Assembly (NCBI GenBank): GCA_914767715.1
Contig: OU612065.1
Span: 31,372,001-31,436,000, forward strand
Direction: 5' to 3'
Source of the DNA: Membranipora membranacea
Lineage: Eukaryota; Bryozoa; Gymnolaemata; Cheilostomatida; Membraniporidae
DNA length: 64,000 bases
A program made the position numbers and the translations under genes. The first letter of the stretch is position 1; each line of letters begins with the position of its first letter. The notes below the pieces were generated by a model. The model saw only the letters and a list, made by a program, of their open reading frames with translations. It was not told the origin of the DNA and ran no database searches. This document shows positions 59,801 to 64,000 of the stretch, one piece after another.

Positions 59801-62269
59801 AACTATTTTAGAGTTGTTGGCAGCAACCAGATAAAACGAAACATGAGCAATTTCACAAAGATATACATGAAATTTGGCTAGTTGAGATGCTTAGCAATAC
59901 GCTGTCTTCTGTGGTTTTGCGCGATTCAAGTTCTAGATAGCCTTTGAGATTTTTCACATAATCACTCTTCGAATTACAGACAAAATTTACATTTTTGGTA
60001 TTAGTAGTGTGTTTTCTCAACAAAATGTAGTATTCATGAGGCCTAACCTAATATCCATCAAGAGCCTGAGGTCAAACAGCTACAAATTGCGAGAAATTTT
60101 GTGTACACTTTCGGAGCACTGTTTTAAGGTAATAACTGGAACCTAAAATTGGCCCCAAAAAAGGCCTGAAAACAAATATTATATTGCATTATCATTAGCT
60201 GTAAAACTGGGTTTTTCTCTTGATTAGCAAAGACACATTTTACCCATTCACAAGTCAGGACATTGTTTGCCATGAGATTGGACACGCCATAACTGCATGG
60301 AAGGGAGGCAACCTGGAGTACCAGAAGGAATCTGGTGGTATGAACGAGGCCTACTCTGATATTCTAGGTACGCTCAGCTAGACAGCCTTTTTCCAATTAA
60401 TATAAGCTCTTATGAGGTTATAGCCGTTTGAACTACAAAACATATACAGATGTTAGTGGATGGCTATCATACAACATATATTGTATTAATCAGATAAACG
60501 TTAACTTGATTGTAATTCTGTATTGTAAGAATTAATTATTTCTATCCGGTAAGAGCCTTGCATAAAAGGATCAGTTTATTGTTAGGCGCCTGTGTTTCGA
60601 CATCAAACGCTGAAAAGTATAAGCTGTGCATCATGGTCTATAATTAGAAATGAAGTGGGTATCATCCTTGTTTTGCAGGGGAGACATGTGACATCCATTT
60701 CAGACAGAAGAAAGGATTCAGTATTGGTGAGGATATAACGCGACCAAACTCCTGGGTTGGACCTGCCATGAGGAATATGTGTAAACCTAGAGATATATGT
60801 AAGTCCTTGCAAGCGTTTAGATAATATCATTGCATGCCTTCGCCTTGAGTTTCCATATTGGCTCAGTTCCCTTGCTGAAATTTGATTTCACAGTTCACAG
60901 TTTCAAAAAAACTTTCATCTGTTCTGAAAATCTTTGTTTTTTCATGTATATACTGGCAATCCAAACCACAAAATATGTGCCTCCTCAGCGATTGGTAAAT
61001 AGGGCCTCGGCATAAAACAACACTCTCCAAATCAAATAGGGATATCCTTCAGTCATACATGCCTAATGTTTTGTTGATCACAAGAACTGGTGTGCCAATA
61101 GTAAAGCTATAATGAGTACTATAGTGCATGCCATTCTTGATGTTCGGAGTCCTCTCCCTAAATAAGACTCCTTTACCCACACAACATAGGAACAAAAAAT
61201 GCTGAGTTCAGCCTATCTTGAAAACTGCTTATAATGTGATAATGATTCATTTATTGAAATGATATTTATTGCATCCTCTTCAGTTATTCAATTTTTAAAT
61301 TTCTTTTTTTTTCAGAATATGTAATAGATAGATAAAAAAATTAGATCTGTCTAATTCCTTGTCAAGATGAAGGTATTTAGTTGAATAGCTATCGATCTTT
61401 CAGGTTGTGTTATCACCACTGCCTATAATATCACATCTTGTTGTTATCTTGTACGTTTTAGTTAATGCTCTCGACCATTATAGTCAGTACAATGATAATA
61501 TTGGGGTGCACACCAGCTCTGGAATATACAATAAAGCCTGGTGCACACTGACCAACACCAATGGATGGGATTATCTCAAAGCCTTCGAGGTATTTAGTTT
61601 TTTAATCTTATATAGTTATACACAATGATGATTGAATTTTATTATCATTCATTTTTACCTCTCTCCCTATACGATTTCCATCTAGAAAGTTCTTTCACCA
61701 GACATTCTGAAACCTTTATAAGTTCGAACAATCATCAAGTTTTTATATGGTGCAGTTGCTGCAAATTTTTTTCGCCTTTGCGGAAGTATAGTAACTAATT
61801 GATCAGGTTTAAATGGGGCTAATGGTACGTTTTAGCACAATCAATCCCTATTTTGAATTTGAATACTTCTGATTGAACATATTATCACACATTCGATAGA
61901 ATCTCAGGCAATTTCTTATTTAGAGTGTTTAAGAGTATCCCACAATGCAATAATTGGTGAGATCAGGTCAATGGTGTGATATGAGGTTGCCCTTTTCTGC
62001 CGGAAGATTTCAGTTGAATTGTGGGACTGTTTAGTATCAATCAATCTTTTGTTCAAACCCTTATGCCACATAGACAACCCTCATCAACAATACTATTTTC
62101 TGTTCTAAAGGTATTCACAGATGCCAACTTGATGTACTGGAACCCTACCAGTACTATGCACTGTGGAGCGTGTGGTGTAGAAGCTGCTGCCATTAACAAA
62201 GGATACAGCAAAGCTGATGTCACAGCTGCCTTCGGTGTTGTCGGTGTCAGCTGTGCCAATTGTAGATAG
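56807..62269 (+). CDS. Secreted M4 (thermolysin-family) metallopeptidase D
   Basis: Eleven exons on the plus strand: 56807-56852, 57086-57286, 57426-57604, 57790-57895, 58446-58636, 59184-59379, 59640-59733, 60228-60367, 60679-60798, 61462-61589, 62111-62269. They sum to 1560 bases (519 aa plus stop), open throughout, with intron phases identical to B and C. The start is the ATG of a signal peptide (MTGGDNLVAVLLLVAG). The propeptide has TKWQQQVLGVPVYGSVVTT (FTP-like). Catalytic residues are H353-E354-x-x-H357 in HEIGHAITAWKGG, E378 in GGMNEAYSD and H441 in IGVHTSSGIYNKAW. The C-terminus has MHCGACGVE and GVSCANC. By eye it is closer to C than to B (shared ETCDIHF, HYSQY and FTDANL). It is the only member on the plus strand and the only one outside the duplication. 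Predicted product is a secreted zinc endopeptidase zymogen. Confidence 0.92.
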
Positions 62270-62966
62270 ATTACACTAATGCCGATATTTTTATCCTATG
62301 CCAGCGCTGTTAACAGGCTTGGATGTTACTCTCTCCCATAATGATATTATATTTTTATAATCTTTTTTTAATTATATTTGAAGTCATTTTAGGATACGAT
62401 AGCTTCAAACTGTGATTTTACAACAGAGCTTTCTGTTGCTTTATATTCAATGCCAGTAAACATGTTTTATAAAAAAGTAAATACATAAAATAATGTATAC
62501 ACAGAATAATACTTCAACAAAAAATTTTCGTTTACAAAAAAATAGATATTTTTATGTCAACATACATCCGTTTACTGCATCGTTGATCTTCTTTTATGTA
62601 CTACGCATGCTATAACTCAAATAGCCTAGGTTGTGTCATTTGATCAAGATTGTCAAGGTTAACAATCGCAAATTTTTAAATCCAAATTATGAGAGTTAAG
62701 AAAATACAATGTTCTTGGGAAACATTGAATGTTCACATTTCAGTCAATATTGAATCTGTAATGAAACTTTAATATGTGATAATAATATGAAATTTATGAT
62801 GATGTTTGAATGATGGCAGAATAATTCATAGTTTTAAAACACTCATCTAGCAAAAAATAAAGGATAACACTGTTTGAGACCTTATCAGCTCCATGTGTAT
62901 CAAGTTGAGAAAATGACACAAGAACTACACTTAATGAATGTTGTACTGTGTATCGATCAAGTCAAT
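62270..62966. other. Convergent spacer between D and the cystine-knot exon
   Basis: AT-rich 3' flank shared by two convergent genes. No gene recognised and no canonical AATAAA seen near the D stop codon. Confidence 0.45.
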
Positions 62967-63309
62967 TCAATTATACACATCCATACACCTGCAGCTATAC
63001 GGAATGGTCCTGGTGACTACCTTGAGATAACCACCTGAACTTTTTGAAACATTCTCCTTACTTGTGCCATAATATAACATATGCAGGTATATGGCATGTG
63101 TTTTATGAGGGACACAGCATTGTTTAGGCTCAGGTAGACCTTGCTTAGTCCAACGTGCAGAGATGATTTGTTGGAGGGTATCTCTCTTCCGATTACATTT
63201 CCCCTCACATACCGGTAGGAGGAGCACACTTCTTTGTGCGACACTATCGGTGCCACCTAGGTCAAATCTACGTACGACCACACGACATGGTCCTGGCCAT
63301 GCTTTGCTG
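62967..63309 (-). CDS. Cystine-knot (CTCK-like) domain protein, last exon (partial)
   Basis: On the minus strand an acceptor (GTGTTTTAG) at 63310 opens a frame that runs to a TGA at 62967-62969. The exon encodes a C-terminal domain with the cystine-knot signature: a first cysteine in WPGPCRVVV, the CxGxC motif in LPVCEGKCNRK, a pair in QCCVPHKT, and a terminal CxC in PYSCRCMDVYN preceded by the beta strand YLKVVTRTI. This order (C, CxGxC, CC, CxC) is typical of secreted cystine-knot proteins such as the CTCK, DAN and bursicon types; I cannot choose among them. The remaining exons should lie further right or beyond the window. An alternative donor (GCAG|GTGTAT) lies within the last CxC, but using it would destroy the motif. 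Confidence 0.6.
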
Positions 63310-64000
63310 CTAAAACACATTAGAAATATATCATGATTGTAATGCTGATAATTTGTTCATTCTATTCTAAGCAATCATAGATAGTGAATTAGGATGTCCA
63401 AATGTGAATTTTTTTCTCAATTCTACTCTGCAAAAGAGGGGCAATATTTTATGTTTGCACCAGGTATCTGCTGCAGACTGATGACAATATAAATGCGAAT
63501 TCAGCTTTTCAATATATTGAAACATACTGTGAAAAGTCAGGTGAGGGGGAGGGAATACCATGTCATATCAAAAATCAGATCAGTGATTGGAAACTGATGG
63601 CATGCAAAACTTTGCTTACCACTCACTGATTGGTCAATAGCTTATTGACTCCTCACCCTCAATTTGCTTTCTCTATTGAAAGTTTGGCAGTCTAGAATTC
63701 AATGACAGTTTCTGGATAGCGAAGCTTGTGTAGGGGTTGGGGCAGCACGTTTACTCAAAAGTGCTTCACACAAAATTTGTCTCCTCTGTACATTAGCTTG
63801 GGTGTATATGTCATTAGGTATCAACCAGGCTACACAATTGCGTTTGATCAGATGCAAGACTATTGACTATTATTAGACTTGAGAGTAGAGTTTCAGGTGA
63901 TCTCTTTGAATGTTTGCCCTTTGACAAAAACATAACTACCAGGTACTGTCTTCAAACAATTAGAAACTTGCCTCGCACTGAAGGATAACACACAAATAGC
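63310..64000. other. Upstream intron or flank of the cystine-knot gene
   Basis: No further exon could be assigned. A minus-strand open frame at 63367-63561 has no recognisable domain. The region is probably intronic to the cystine-knot gene. Confidence 0.3.

Overview
The window is nuclear DNA from an animal, AT-rich and intron-rich, with every recognisable gene split by short GT-AG introns. The gene content (caspase-like proteases, a cystine-knot protein, a LINE, a hAT element, tRNA-derived repeats) fits an invertebrate. A sponge is my best guess, but that is inference; nothing in the sequence names the species.

The window is dominated by a cluster of thermolysin-family (M4) secreted metallopeptidase genes, a family best known from bacteria. 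I resolved each into 11 coding exons with the same intron positions and phases. On the minus strand from left to right lie copy A (810-4980, broken), B (6378-11328, 518 aa, intact) and C (12508-19112, 539 aa, intact). On the right are a 5' fragment A' (37729-38643), B' (40102-45062, 518 aa, intact) and C' (46250-53505, carrying a nonsense codon). On the plus strand is D (56807-62269, 519 aa, intact), divergent from C'. Each intact protein has a signal peptide, a propeptide with an FTP-like motif, the HEIGH zinc motif, the NEAYSD glutamate motif, the VHxSSG catalytic histidine motif and a cysteine-bearing C-terminus.

A segmental duplication explains the layout. Bases 4482-22451 (5' part of A, B, C and the promoter of D) are repeated almost identically, in the same orientation, at 37729-56768. 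In the left copy the D promoter is present but the D coding region is missing. Three differences look like events after duplication: a 407-bp hAT-type element with 8-bp target duplication in A' (37813-38219), a 5'-truncated LINE in intron 1 of C' (about 52682-53380), and a double hairpin in the left copy (20544-20629).

The 15 kb between the copies holds a caspase-like cluster on the plus strand: an intact ankyrin-repeat/caspase fusion gene (27111-30996, 552 aa, three exons), a second locus with intact caspase exons but a damaged 5' exon (about 32845-35041), and a degraded remnant (23761-26345) whose intron is filled with inverted and direct repeats. The far right end carries, on the minus strand, the last exon of a cystine-knot protein (62967-63309).

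Functionally, the M4 genes should make secreted, zinc-dependent endopeptidase zymogens acting outside the cell (digestion, defence or matrix turnover cannot be told apart here). The caspase-like genes are intracellular. I see no evidence that the two groups act together; their adjacency is best explained by the duplication.
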